A model generated the notes under the pieces. It saw nothing but the letters and a program-made list of their open reading frames with translations, ran no database searches and had not been told where the DNA came from. Source: a bacterium (lineage in GTDB: Bacteria > Krumholzibacteriota > Krumholzibacteriia > LZORAL124-64-63). From it: a stretch of 10,378 bases of DNA. The position numbers and the translations under genes were made by a program. The stretch's first letter is position 1, and each line of letters begins with the position of its first letter. The stretch covers positions 1 to 10,378 of the forward strand of contig JAUVBS010000036.1 of assembly GCA_030591105.1 (NCBI GenBank). The letters run 5' to 3'. Shown piece after piece: positions 1 to 6,980 of the stretch.

Positions 1-898
1 CGGTCTGTTTCGCCGTCTGGCCAGGATCCCCGAGAACCTCGGTGAAGCTCTCGCCACCGTCGAACGAGCGGTATATAATACCGTAGGCGGCAACGTATAG
101 TTCGTCGAGCGTCGGTTCGGACGCGTCGGTCACGACACGCCAGACGTAATTGAACGGGCTGTCGGTTTGCTGGGGATTGCCGGTGGTGGTGGCCGGTAGC
201 AAGGCCCAGCTCTGCCCACCGTCGGTCGATTTGAATACGCCGTCGCCGCGATACGGCGCGCTGCCACCGTTCGCGGAGTTACCGTACTGCTCGCCGGTTC
301 CATAGTACCAGACGAACTCGAGCCCCGGCCGCGTGTCCTGCGCGACGCAGGTGACGCTGTGCAGTTGGGTACTACCTGTGGTCAGATCCCAGTTCGCTCC
401 GTCGTCGTCGGTGCGCCACATGCCGCCGGAGACACCACCGGCGAGTAACGTCCGGTAGGTCGGGTCACTCACGTCGATGGCGAGGGCGCGGGTCCGGCCT
501 CCGATGTTGTACGGGCCGCGGCCAGTCCAGCCGACGAACTTATCGGCGGCGTTGGCCTTGTCGCCGCCGGCAGCCGCCGCACGGTCAGCCCAGGCACTGG
601 TACGCCAGCGCGGCAAACCGCGCGCAAATTCCTGCTCGCGGCGGTGGATGTCCGGCGGTATACGTCCGGTGGCCGGATCGGCCAAGCGCCTCTGTTCCCA
701 TTCACGCCTCAGATCGGGACCGCCATCTTTGCGGGACGGAATCGCCTCCGGCGGTGCCGGAGCAATCTCGGGGCGGGCAACCGAGAGCTCGGGTTGGTGC
801 GACCGCTCGGTGGGACCCGGTCCTGTAGCCGGCATTTGACTCAACGCGGCGGCGATCAGCGCCAACGCGGCGATACTTAAAAGAGCGTGCTTCTTCAT
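1..898 (-). CDS. Secreted Asp-box (BNR/VPS10-like) beta-propeller protein, N-terminal part, cut by window edge
   Basis: The reading frame stays open from the ATG at 898 to the window edge, giving the first 299 residues; the C-terminus is missing. A signal peptide is visible: MKKH, then a hydrophobic stretch at residues 5-19, with likely cleavage near residues 20-24. A Pro-rich linker follows, then a charged segment (residues 65-95, with DPATGRIP at 74-81). The propeller begins near residue 121 with GRGPYNIGGRTRA. Three Asp-boxes are seen: TDDDGANW (163-170), STDGGQSW (224-231) and SFDGGESF (278-285). Such repeats occur in sialidase-, xyloglucanase- and sortilin/VPS10-type propellers; no catalytic residue can be assigned, so no enzyme activity is claimed. 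The start is supported by AGGAG about 10 bases upstream. A strong promoter candidate lies at 1020-1048. A sorting domain at the missing C-terminus is possible by analogy with the subtilase in this window. Confidence 0.82.
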   Translation of the reverse strand, partial: MKKHALLSIAALALIAAALSQMPATGPGPTERSHQPELSVARPEIAPAPPEAIPSRKDGGPDLRREWEQRRLADPATGRIPPDIHRREQEFARGLPRWRTSAWADRAAAAGGDKANAADKFVGWTGRGPYNIGGRTRALAIDVSDPTYRTLLAGGVSGGMWRTDDDGANWDLTTGSTQLHSVTCVAQDTRPGLEFVWYYGTGEQYGNSANGGSAPYRGDGVFKSTDGGQSWALLPATTTGNPQQTDSPFNYVWRVVTDASEPTLDELYVAAYGIIYRSFDGGESFTEVLGDPGQTAKQT

Positions 899-1019
899 GG
901 GCTACGAACTCCTGCTCTGGGAATGGGGCGGTTCTAACTGCGATCGGTCGATCTCGGGGCGGGCACGCGGCACGCCACTATTTGCGGCGCTCTAGACGCC
1001 ATCAGACTCAGAATCACAT

Positions 1020-1048
1020 ATTATAACACAATTCCCGCGTGAAGTTAA
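1020..1048 (-). promoter_or_regulatory. Sigma-70-type promoter candidate for the propeller gene
   Basis: On the minus strand, TTAACT (1048-1043), a 17-base spacer and a perfect TATAAT (1025-1020) are seen. A TG precedes the -10 hexamer by one base, giving an extended -10 element. Transcription would start near 1013 and leave a leader of about 115 bases before the ATG at 898. The match is by eye to the general bacterial consensus; the host's sigma factor preferences are unknown. Confidence 0.55.
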
Positions 1049-1144
1049 ATTTGGCTGGTTGTGCTTTCGAAAATGAGGTTCGCGGGCAATGGTGGTATTC
1101 TCAAAGCCTAGAACAATAATATACAACTCATAGATCATGTGCGC

Positions 1145-1159
1145 GCCCCCCGGGGGGGC
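1145..1159. repeat. G/C-block inverted repeat (GC6-G-G6C)
   Basis: GCCCCCC and GGGGGGC pair as 7-base arms around a single central G. It lies 109 bases beyond the GNAT stop (minus strand) and is not followed by a T-run on either strand, so it is not a standard intrinsic terminator. It shares its C6G6 core with the longer palindrome at 9513-9532. Both lie between genes. Confidence 0.5.
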
Positions 1160-1267
1160 CTGTTTATGCCACTGGCGATTAATATTTGTCGTTGTGGCGC
1201 ATCGTGCTGGCCGAGATCAGAACAAAAGAAACACTTTCGCCGGCACAACTCACAATTTTTGCCTGAA

Positions 1268-1681
1268 TCACGGCGTTTCCTGGCGATAGACCATCGCCTC
1301 GACGACCCGGAAACCAAACTGCTCGTACAGACCGTGCGCGTCGCGTGTGCGTAGCAGCATCTGCGGGACCGATGCGACGGTGGGGTGTTGCATGAGACAA
1401 TCGTTGAGCCATTTGCCCAGACCGGCGCCACGGAATTCGGGGTGGACGACCACGTCACAAATCCAGGCGAAGGTCGTCCCGTCGGTCACGACGCGCGCGA
1501 AACCGATCTGTCGGCGCTCGCTATACAGCCCGAAGCACAGCGAGTTGGCGATGGATTTTTCGATCACCTCCGGCGAGCGGGAGGCAGCCCAGTAAGTTTC
1601 TTGCAGCGCCGGGACGATGTAGTAGAGGTCCAGCTCTTCGTTGTTGTCGCTTATCCGGTAACTTCCTCGGGTCCACTCCAT
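1268..1681 (-). CDS. GNAT-family N-acetyltransferase
   Basis: The predicted protein is 137 residues, normal for a one-domain GNAT enzyme that transfers acetyl from acetyl-CoA to an amine; the acceptor is unknown. The fold's landmarks are visible: GFARVVTD (60-67) on the central strands, CDVVVHPEFRGAGLGKWL (75-92) with the pyrophosphate-binding loop RGAGLG at 84-89, and DAHGLYEQFGF (114-124), the usual C-terminal alpha4-beta6 signature. The N-terminus MEWTRGSYRISD matches a common small cytoplasmic GNAT subfamily. I chose the ATG at 1681 because GGAGAGG lies 6-12 bases upstream; the upstream in-frame GTG at 1726 has no visible ribosome site. It lies 85 bases downstream of asnS on the same strand and could be read from the same transcript. 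Confidence 0.88.
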   Translation of the reverse strand: MEWTRGSYRISDNNEELDLYYIVPALQETYWAASRSPEVIEKSIANSLCFGLYSERRQIGFARVVTDGTTFAWICDVVVHPEFRGAGLGKWLNDCLMQHPTVASVPQMLLRTRDAHGLYEQFGFRVVEAMVYRQETP

Positions 1682-1766
1682 GAGTTGCCTCTCCTGTCCG
1701 CTCAGTGTCGCAGCCGCGTCGGGCACGGTTGCGGTACATCTGGATTCCGTCGCCAGGTGGGCCAGG

Positions 1767-3167
1767 CTAGAAATCCGCCTGCTTCGGTGCCCGCGGAAAC
1801 GGGATCACGTCGCGGATATTCTTCAGGCCGGTCACGTAGTTGATGGCGCGCTCGAAACCGAGCCCGAAGCCAGCGTGCGGCACCGTCCCGTAGCGACGCA
1901 GGTCGCGGTACCACCAGTAGTTCTGCTTGTCGAGCCCCACTTCTGTGATGCGCGCGTCGAGCACATCGAGCCGCTCTTCGCGTTGGCTGCCACCAATGAT
2001 CTCGCCGATGCCGGGCGCCAGCACATCCATCGCCGCGACGGTCTTGCCGTCGTCGTTCACCCGCATGTAGAACGCCTTGATCTCACGCGGGTAGTCGGTC
2101 ACGACGATTGGGCGTCCGCAGTACTCCTCGCAGAGGTAGCGTTCGTGTTCCGATTGCAGGTCGCTGCCCCAGGTCACCGGGAATTCGAACCGGTCGTTCA
2201 CCTTCTCGAGGGCCACGATGGCGTCGGTGTAAGTCATACGTTCGAAACTCGTGTCGACGAAACTTTCCAGCCTCGTTATCGCGTCCTTGGCCACGTGGCG
2301 CGCGAAGAACGCCATGTCGTCGGCACGCTCTTCGAGTACCGCCCGGAAGATGAAACGCAGATAGTCTTCGGCCAGCTGCGCGTTGTCACTGAGGTCGGCG
2401 AACGCGATCTCCGGTTCGATCATCCAGAATTCCGACAGATGCCGACTCGTGTTGGAGTTCTCCGCGCGGAAGGTCGGGCCGAAAGTGTAGACGCGCGTCA
2501 GTGAGCAGCAGTAGGCCTCGACGTTCAGCTGCCCCGATACGCTGAGAAACGCCTCACGGCCGAAGAAGTCCTGACCGAAATCGATCTTCCCGTCGTCGGT
2601 GCGTGGTAGGTTCACCAGATCGAGCGTCGACACCCGGAACAACTCGCCGGCGCCCTCGGCGTCACTCGCGGTGATGATCGGCGTGTGGATCCAGTAGAAC
2701 CCGCGCTCGTGGAAGAAACGGTGCGAAGCGTGCGCTAGGCAGTCGCGCACGCGGGTCACTGCGCCAAAAGTGTTGGTCCGCGGCCGCAGGTGCGCCACCT
2801 CGCGCAGGAACTCGAGACTGTGCCGTTTGGGCTGGATCGGATAGGTCTCCGGGTCGTCGACCCAGCCGACCACCTCCATGGTGTTGGCCTGCAGCTCGAT
2901 CTGCTGACCCTTGCCCTGCGACGCGACGAGCTCGCCACTGCAGACGACCGCGCAACCGGCACTCACCCGGACGATCTCCGCCGCATAGTTGGGCAGCGTA
3001 TCCGGTGCGACCACCTGCAGCGAGTCGAAGCAGGTGCCGTCGCTTACCTGCAAAAAACTCAAACCCGCCTTCGAGTCGCGGCGGGTACGCACCCAGCCCT
3101 TGACGGTCACGGTCGTACCGATCGCCACCGCGCCGGACAACAGGTCGGAGATCATTTGCCAGGCCAT
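1767..3167 (-). CDS. asnS: Asparaginyl-tRNA synthetase
   Basis: This cytoplasmic class IIb synthetase charges tRNA-Asn with asparagine using ATP. The 466-residue product matches the usual bacterial length. An OB-fold anticodon-binding domain occupies about residues 17-105 ([14 protein letters not shown], then FLQVSDGT). Class II motif 1 lies around 130-170 ([34 protein letters not shown]). Motif 2 is near 232-253 ([21 protein letters not shown]). Motif 3 is near 433-459 ([22 protein letters not shown]). The VSGQLNVE segment and overall spacing fit AsnRS rather than AspRS. The ATG at 3167 gives the family length; a longer frame reaches 3281 but its first 38 residues resemble no synthetase. The ribosome site is weak (GAG about 12 bases upstream). 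A promoter candidate lies at 3200-3228. Its presence suggests direct Asn-tRNA charging in this organism. Confidence 0.97.
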   Translation of the reverse strand: MAWQMISDLLSGAVAIGTTVTVKGWVRTRRDSKAGLSFLQVSDGTCFDSLQVVAPDTLPNYAAEIVRVSAGCAVVCSGELVASQGKGQQIELQANTMEVVGWVDDPETYPIQPKRHSLEFLREVAHLRPRTNTFGAVTRVRDCLAHASHRFFHERGFYWIHTPIITASDAEGAGELFRVSTLDLVNLPRTDDGKIDFGQDFFGREAFLSVSGQLNVEAYCCSLTRVYTFGPTFRAENSNTSRHLSEFWMIEPEIAFADLSDNAQLAEDYLRFIFRAVLEERADDMAFFARHVAKDAITRLESFVDTSFERMTYTDAIVALEKVNDRFEFPVTWGSDLQSEHERYLCEEYCGRPIVVTDYPREIKAFYMRVNDDGKTVAAMDVLAPGIGEIIGGSQREERLDVLDARITEVGLDKQNYWWYRDLRRYGTVPHAGFGLGFERAINYVTGLKNIRDVIPFPRAPKQADF

Positions 3168-3199
3168 GAAAACCACTTTCTCGTTACAAGCCCTTGCCG

Positions 3200-3228
3200 A
3201 ATATAACCGAATCGCGCGCCGCCACCAA
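3200..3228 (-). promoter_or_regulatory. Promoter candidate for asnS
   Basis: On the minus strand TTGGTG (3228-3223), a 17-base spacer and TATATT (3205-3200) are seen. This places transcription start near 3193, about 26 bases before the asnS ATG at 3167. It supports the 3167 start, because a start at 3281 would lie upstream of the promoter. Confidence 0.45.
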
Positions 3229-3256
3229 GCGACAGGCGGTTCACACCGCACCGGGT

Positions 3257-3272
3257 GCCGGTTCCGACCGGC
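3257..3272 (-). terminator. Small GC hairpin downstream of the aldo/keto reductase
   Basis: GCCGGT and ACCGGC form a 6-bp stem with a 4-base loop, 22 bases past the reductase stop on the minus strand. There is no T-tract after it. It could slow or end transcription between the reductase and the asnS promoter, but a GC-rich hairpin of this size may be chance here. Confidence 0.2.
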
Positions 3273-3293
3273 CGGCGCCACCGCCGCTCGCCA

Positions 3294-4292
3294 CTACCAG
3301 TCGCGCATGTTCGGCTCAGGCGTGGGCCGGTTACCGAGGATCTCCTCCAGACGGGTATCTACCTGCGCGTCGATCAGCGACACAACCTCCGCAGCGGCCA
3401 TGTTTTCAACCACCTGCTCCGGACGCGACGCTCCGGTGATCACACTGCTGACGTGCGGATTCTTCAGACACCAGGCGATGGCGAGCTGGGCCTGGGTACA
3501 CCCCAGGTCGGCTGCCACGGCGGCGAGCTGACGCACCTTGGCCAGATTCGCCTCGGCTTGTTCACCCTGAACGATGTTGCGCAGCCATTCGTAGCTCGGC
3601 AGCGTCATACGGCTCCCGTCAGGCAAACCGTCGTTGTACTTGCCGCTCAACAGGCCGCTGCCGAGGGGACTCCAGATCGTCGTCCCGAGTCCGATCTCGT
3701 CGTACAGACGCGCGTACTCTTTCTCGACCCGCTCGCGGTGCAGCATGTTGTACTGGGGCTGCTCCATGGTCGGCGGTACCAGCCGCTCGCGGCGGGCGAT
3801 GTGATACGCCTCGCGTATCTGCTCGGCGCTCCACTCGCTGGTACCCCAGTAGAACGCCCGTCCGGAATCGATCAAGTAGCTCATGGCACGCACTGTCTCG
3901 GCCAGGGGTGTGTCGGTATCGGGTCGGTGGCAGTACACCAGGTCGACGTAGTCCAGCTGCAGACGATCGAGGGCCGCGTCGGTACCTTCGACGATGTGCT
4001 TACGTGACAGGCCGCGGTCGTTGGGACCGGACCCGCCCCAGAAGATCTTCGTCGAGATGACCAGATCAGTTCGCTGCCAACCTTTCTGCCGCAACACGGC
4101 GCCCATGATCGTCTCGGCACGACCGGCAGCATAGACCTCCGCGTTGTCGAAAAAATTCACGCCGGCGTCGTAGGCAGCTTGCATACAAGCCGCTGCGGCA
4201 TCTTCGTCCATCTGGTCACCGAAGGTGACCCAGGCCCCGTACGAAAGGGCTGACACTTTCAGCCCCGATCTCCCCAGAAAGCGGTATTCCAT
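3294..4292 (-). CDS. Aldo/keto reductase, Kv-beta/YghZ-like (AKR6/AKR14 type)
   Basis: This is a cytoplasmic NADPH-dependent oxidoreductase of TIM-barrel fold that reduces aldehydes or ketones; its substrate is not known. The 332 residues resemble the potassium-channel beta-subunit branch and bacterial YghZ closely: WVTFG (21-25), [10 protein letters not shown] (51-60), TKIFWGG (81-87), RGLSRKHI (93-100), [16 protein letters not shown] and ILGNRP near the end. The catalytic tetrad is complete: Asp49, Tyr54, Lys82 and His122 (in YCHRPD). Animal Kv-beta proteins have Asn at the last position, so this protein keeps the standard enzyme residue. NADPH-loop segments [12 protein letters not shown] and [13 protein letters not shown] are present. 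There is no signal peptide. AAGGGAG lies 6 bases before the ATG at 4292. It is divergent from the lipoprotein hydrolase gene across 113 bases. Confidence 0.95.
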   Translation of the reverse strand: MEYRFLGRSGLKVSALSYGAWVTFGDQMDEDAAAACMQAAYDAGVNFFDNAEVYAAGRAETIMGAVLRQKGWQRTDLVISTKIFWGGSGPNDRGLSRKHIVEGTDAALDRLQLDYVDLVYCHRPDTDTPLAETVRAMSYLIDSGRAFYWGTSEWSAEQIREAYHIARRERLVPPTMEQPQYNMLHRERVEKEYARLYDEIGLGTTIWSPLGSGLLSGKYNDGLPDGSRMTLPSYEWLRNIVQGEQAEANLAKVRQLAAVAADLGCTQAQLAIAWCLKNPHVSSVITGASRPEQVVENMAAAEVVSLIDAQVDTRLEEILGNRPTPEPNMRDW

Positions 4293-4405
4293 TGATTGCT
4301 CCCTTGGCTACCCAGCAGCGCGCGGCCATTGCGGTGCCAGCGACATCTGGTATCATTCTCCTATCGTACGATCCTACCATGCTACCCTGTCCAGGAGGAA
4401 ATGCC
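4293..4405. promoter_or_regulatory. Divergent promoter region with a 10-bp palindrome
   Basis: These 113 bases separate the reductase start (minus) from the hydrolase start (plus). A plus-strand promoter candidate is TTGCGG (4329-4334), a 16-base spacer, TATCAT (4351-4356). A weaker minus-strand candidate is TGGACA (4393-4388), a 19-base spacer, TACGAT (4368-4363). The perfect palindrome ATCGTACGAT (4363-4372) would sit at the plus-strand transcription start and overlap the minus-strand -10, a good place for an operator acting on both genes. No regulator gene lies beside it. Confidence 0.35.
4393..4398 (+). promoter_or_regulatory. Consensus ribosome binding site that fixes the hydrolase start
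   Basis: AGGAGG lies 7 bases before the ATG at 4406. It decides between that start and the in-frame ATG at 4292, which has no comparable site and would add 38 residues that are not signal-peptide-like. Confidence 0.75.
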
Positions 4406-5344
4406 ATGGTGCCGTCACGCACGGCCACGAGCTCCGCGCCCGCCTTGTTCACCGGTCTGAGCTCCGCGCTCGTGCTGGCAGCTTGCGCAGTGCTGGCCTG
4501 CTATTTATTGGCAATCGTCGGCTGCGGCGCCGCTCCAGGCACGGACGAGCGCTCTGGCACGGTCGCCTCCCCCGACGGCGTGGCCATCGCCTACAGCATG
4601 ACCGGCGCCGGCGACGAGACCGTGGTCTTCGTGCACGGCTGGAGTTGCGACCGCAGCTACTGGGACGAGCAGATCGCCGCGGTGAGCGCCCGCTACCGCG
4701 TGGTCCGGATCGATCTGGCCGGTCACGGCGAGTCGGGCTTGGGCCGCCAGCAATACACGATGCGTGCGTTCGGCAAGGACGTGGCCGCGGTGATCGATGC
4801 CCTCGATCTGAAACCGGTCGTACTTGTCGGCCACTCCATGGGCGGAACGGTGGCCGTCGAGGCCGCACGGATCGTTCCCGACCGGATCATCGGACTGATC
4901 GGCATCGACACGCTCCGCCGTCCGACCTTCGGCCTGAACGACGAGCAGATCCAAGGGTTCCTCGCCCCATTCCACGCCGACTTCGCGCAACAGACCGATA
5001 CCTTCGTCCGTAACATGTTCCCAGCGGACGCCGACAGTGCCCTGGTCGCTCGGATTGCCGGCGACATGGCCGCCGCCCCACCGGCGGTGGCTATTTCCGC
5101 CATGGCCGAACTATTGGGTAATGACCTGAGCCCGGCCCTGGCCGAGCTGGATGTGCCGATCCGTTGCCTCGACGCCGACCAGTGGCCGGCTGACCTGGCT
5201 GCCTGGGCGGAATACACCGGTGGGTACGAGATCGAGGTCATGCCCGAAGTCGGCCATTTTCTGATGCTCGAACAGCCTGCAGAATTCAACCGCCGGTTAC
5301 TGACGATCATCGACGCGATCGTAAGCGCCGCGAACGCCGAATAG
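4406..5344 (+). CDS. Predicted lipoprotein alpha/beta hydrolase
   Basis: The product is 312 residues. A hydrophobic segment at residues 18-39 ends in a lipobox-like IVGC with Cys40, so I predict a signal-peptidase-II lipoprotein, or failing that a membrane-anchored protein, with the enzyme domain outside the cytoplasm. The alpha/beta hydrolase domain runs from about residue 50: oxyanion-hole region FVHGW (75-79), DLAGHGES (103-110), nucleophile elbow GHSMGG with Ser144, a candidate acid residue Asp256 or Asp258, and His284 in EVGHFLMLEQP. The triad therefore looks complete; the substrate (ester, lactone, amide or other) cannot be told. It has a consensus ribosome site and a promoter candidate at 4329-4356. 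The hybrid histidine kinase starts 18 bases after its stop, so the two are almost surely one transcript. The unusually long n-region (about 17 residues, only one Arg) leaves some doubt about lipid modification. Confidence 0.88.
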   Translation: MVPSRTATSSAPALFTGLSSALVLAACAVLACYLLAIVGCGAAPGTDERSGTVASPDGVAIAYSMTGAGDETVVFVHGWSCDRSYWDEQIAAVSARYRVVRIDLAGHGESGLGRQQYTMRAFGKDVAAVIDALDLKPVVLVGHSMGGTVAVEAARIVPDRIIGLIGIDTLRRPTFGLNDEQIQGFLAPFHADFAQQTDTFVRNMFPADADSALVARIAGDMAAAPPAVAISAMAELLGNDLSPALAELDVPIRCLDADQWPADLAAWAEYTGGYEIEVMPEVGHFLMLEQPAEFNRRLLTIIDAIVSAANAE

Positions 5345-5350
5345 CACGGC

Positions 5351-5355
5351 GGAGG
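5351..5355 (+). promoter_or_regulatory. Ribosome binding site supporting a TTG start
   Basis: GGAGG lies 7 bases before the TTG at 5363. There is no ATG near it in this frame before residue 24, which lies inside the PAS domain, so the rare TTG codon is the best start for the kinase. Confidence 0.65.
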
Positions 5356-5362
5356 TACCGCA

Positions 5363-6928
5363 TTGGCAACCAGAGACTCCGGCGCCCAACTGGAGCGCCT
5401 CGCCGAATTCAACCGGGCGATCATCAGCAGCATGCGCGAGGGTCTGGTTGTCGCGGACAACGACGGTGTATTCCAGCTCGTGAACCCCGCCGCTGGCCGC
5501 ATGCTCGGTTACGCGCCCGACGAGCTGGTCGGCCAGCAGCAGAACTGCGTGGTGCCCGAGGATCAGATCTCGGTCGTTCTCGCGGCCCAACGTCGCCGCG
5601 AGCAGGGAGATTCCGACAGCTACGAACTCGATTTGGTTGCGAAGGACAGTACCCGATTTCCCGTCCGCGTCGCCGGCAGTCCGCTGATACTCGGCGGGGA
5701 GCTTACCGGCACCATCGCCGTGTTCACCGACCTGACCGCGCAAAAACACGAGAAGGTCCAACGCGAACATCTGCAAGGTCAACTGCGCCAGGCGCAAAAA
5801 ATGGAAGCGCTCGGACAGCTCGCCGGCGGTATGGCCCACGACTTCAACAACATCCTGCAGATGATCGTCGGGTTCACCGATCTGGCGCGTATCGAGGTCA
5901 CCACCGGCAAGTCACCGATCGGATCCCTCGACGAGGTCTTGCACGCCGCCGACCGCGCAAGCCAGCTGGTCAAGCAGGTACTATCTTTCAGCCGCCGCTC
6001 CGAAGACACGCTACAGCCTATATCGCTCTGCCCGGTGGTGGACGATAGTCTCAATCTATTGCGCTCGACCCTGCCGTCCACCATGGACGTCCGCCGAGCC
6101 GTCTGCTCCGACTGCGCGCCGATCTCCGGCAACGCGACTCTCATCCACCAGATCTTGCTGAATCTCGGTACCAACTCCATGCAGTCGATGGCAGGTGATA
6201 GCGGTGTGTTCGAGGTATCGGTGCACCCCTATATCGTCGACGCGGACCTGGCCAGACGAAACCAAGATTTGCACGCCGGCGACTACATACGGATGACGGT
6301 GCGCGATACCGGATGTGGCATGGATGCGGCGACGCTCGAACGCATCTTCGAACCGTACTTCACGACGAAACTACGCGGTGAGGGTACCGGGCTCGGTCTG
6401 GCCGTCGTCCACGGTATCGTCAGTCAACTGGGCGGCGCCATCACCGTCGAGAGCGAACCGGGTGTCGGTACAACCTTCGACATCTTCCTGCCGACACTGC
6501 TGCAAGCGGCTATCGTGCTCGAGGATCTCGACCAGGACGAAGTGCCCGGCGGTGACGAACACATCCTCTTCGTCGATGATGAACCGCAGATCGTGGCCAT
6601 GACCCGTCTGCAACTCAGCCAGTTCGGCTACCGGGTGACCGCCGTTGCGCGGAGCGAAGAGGCCTTGAAGCGCCTCGCAGCGCAGCCCGACGCCTTCGAC
6701 CTCTTGATCACCGACCAGACCATGCCCGGCCTGACCGGCGGCGAACTGGCGGTACAAGCACGGCTTATCCGCCCCGACCTACCGATCATCCTCTGCACCG
6801 GCTACAGCAACTCGTTCGACGACGAGCGGGCCGCCACCCAGGGGATCAACGCGTTGCTGGCCAAACCGATCTCGCGCACAGAACTGGCGCGGACGGTGCG
6901 CGAGGTGCTGGATCGGGTGGAAAAGTAA
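5363..6928 (+). CDS. Soluble hybrid sensor histidine kinase: PAS - HisKA - HATPase - receiver
   Basis: The protein is 521 residues with no membrane segment, so it senses something inside the cell. A PAS domain spans about 10-125 (IISSMREGLVVADNDG, NPAAGRMLGYAPDELVG). A short linker leads to the dimerization domain with the phospho-accepting His159 in GGMAHDFNNIL, the HDFNN type. The ATPase domain shows an N-box around Asn267 (LNLGTNSMQS), DTGCGM (315-320), FEPYFTTK (329-336) and GEGTGLGLAV (339-348). A C-terminal receiver (about 400-521) has Asp405-Asp406, phospho-acceptor Asp451 in LITDQTMPG, Thr479 and Lys501. All key residues for phosphorelay are present. No DNA-binding output domain follows, so the signal must pass to another protein (a histidine phosphotransferase or response regulator elsewhere), or the receiver may tune the kinase itself. 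It is translated from TTG and is coupled to the lipoprotein hydrolase gene just upstream. Confidence 0.95.
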   Translation: MATRDSGAQLERLAEFNRAIISSMREGLVVADNDGVFQLVNPAAGRMLGYAPDELVGQQQNCVVPEDQISVVLAAQRRREQGDSDSYELDLVAKDSTRFPVRVAGSPLILGGELTGTIAVFTDLTAQKHEKVQREHLQGQLRQAQKMEALGQLAGGMAHDFNNILQMIVGFTDLARIEVTTGKSPIGSLDEVLHAADRASQLVKQVLSFSRRSEDTLQPISLCPVVDDSLNLLRSTLPSTMDVRRAVCSDCAPISGNATLIHQILLNLGTNSMQSMAGDSGVFEVSVHPYIVDADLARRNQDLHAGDYIRMTVRDTGCGMDAATLERIFEPYFTTKLRGEGTGLGLAVVHGIVSQLGGAITVESEPGVGTTFDIFLPTLLQAAIVLEDLDQDEVPGGDEHILFVDDEPQIVAMTRLQLSQFGYRVTAVARSEEALKRLAAQPDAFDLLITDQTMPGLTGGELAVQARLIRPDLPIILCTGYSNSFDDERAATQGINALLAKPISRTELARTVREVLDRVEK

Positions 6929-6952
6929 CCGCCGACTAGAGCAGCCGTCGAC

Positions 6953-6980
6953 TAGATCTCGTTCAGTGAAACGAGATCTA
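6953..6980. terminator. 11-bp stem hairpin between convergent genes
   Basis: TAGATCTCGTT (6953-6963) and AACGAGATCTA (6970-6980) pair perfectly around the 6-base loop CAGTGA. It lies 24 bases after the kinase stop on the plus strand and covers the TAG stop of the minus-strand subtilase (6980-6978). Position suggests a bidirectional terminator, though no T-run follows on either strand, so it may act with Rho or protect 3' ends. An 8-base direct repeat CGACTAGA sits just before it (at 6933 and 6949). Confidence 0.5.

Larger units (their letters stand above)
899..1267. other. Non-coding region between the propeller gene and the GNAT gene
   Basis: This 369-base stretch is clearly more AT-rich between about 1005 and 1135 than the flanking genes. 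It holds a minus-strand promoter candidate (1020-1048), a long leader for the propeller gene, a small inverted repeat GATCG-GT-CGATC at 942-953, one copy of a 15-base direct repeat (951-965) and a C6G7 block (1145-1159). The T-rich minus-strand sequence just after the GNAT stop has no convincing hairpin. I see no credible gene; the short plus-strand frame starting at 1139 runs antisense into GNAT and has no family signature. Confidence 0.6.

Noticed and set aside
1139..1354. Plus-strand frame of 71 codons starting beside the C6G7 block
   Set aside because: It has no ribosome site, overlaps the GNAT gene in antisense, and its composition resembles no protein family.
1682..1726. Upstream GTG start for the GNAT gene
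   Set aside because: The GTG has no visible ribosome site, whereas the ATG at 1681 has GGAGAGG at good spacing and begins with the family's typical N-terminus.
1680..2504. Long plus-strand open frame opposite asnS
   Set aside because: It is the antisense shadow of a gene with strong codon bias; its product is repetitive in His, Val and Arg and lacks motifs. The same applies to plus-strand frames at 3255-4007, 7254-8234 and 8271-9086, and to minus-strand frames at 4505-4990 and 4723-5502.
3168..3281. Upstream extension of asnS by 38 codons
   Set aside because: The added residues resemble no AsnRS, the ATG at 3167 gives the exact family length, and the best promoter lies inside the extension.
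4292..4405. Upstream ATG start for the alpha/beta hydrolase
   Set aside because: It would remove the N-terminal position of the signal peptide and ignore the consensus AGGAGG directly before 4406.
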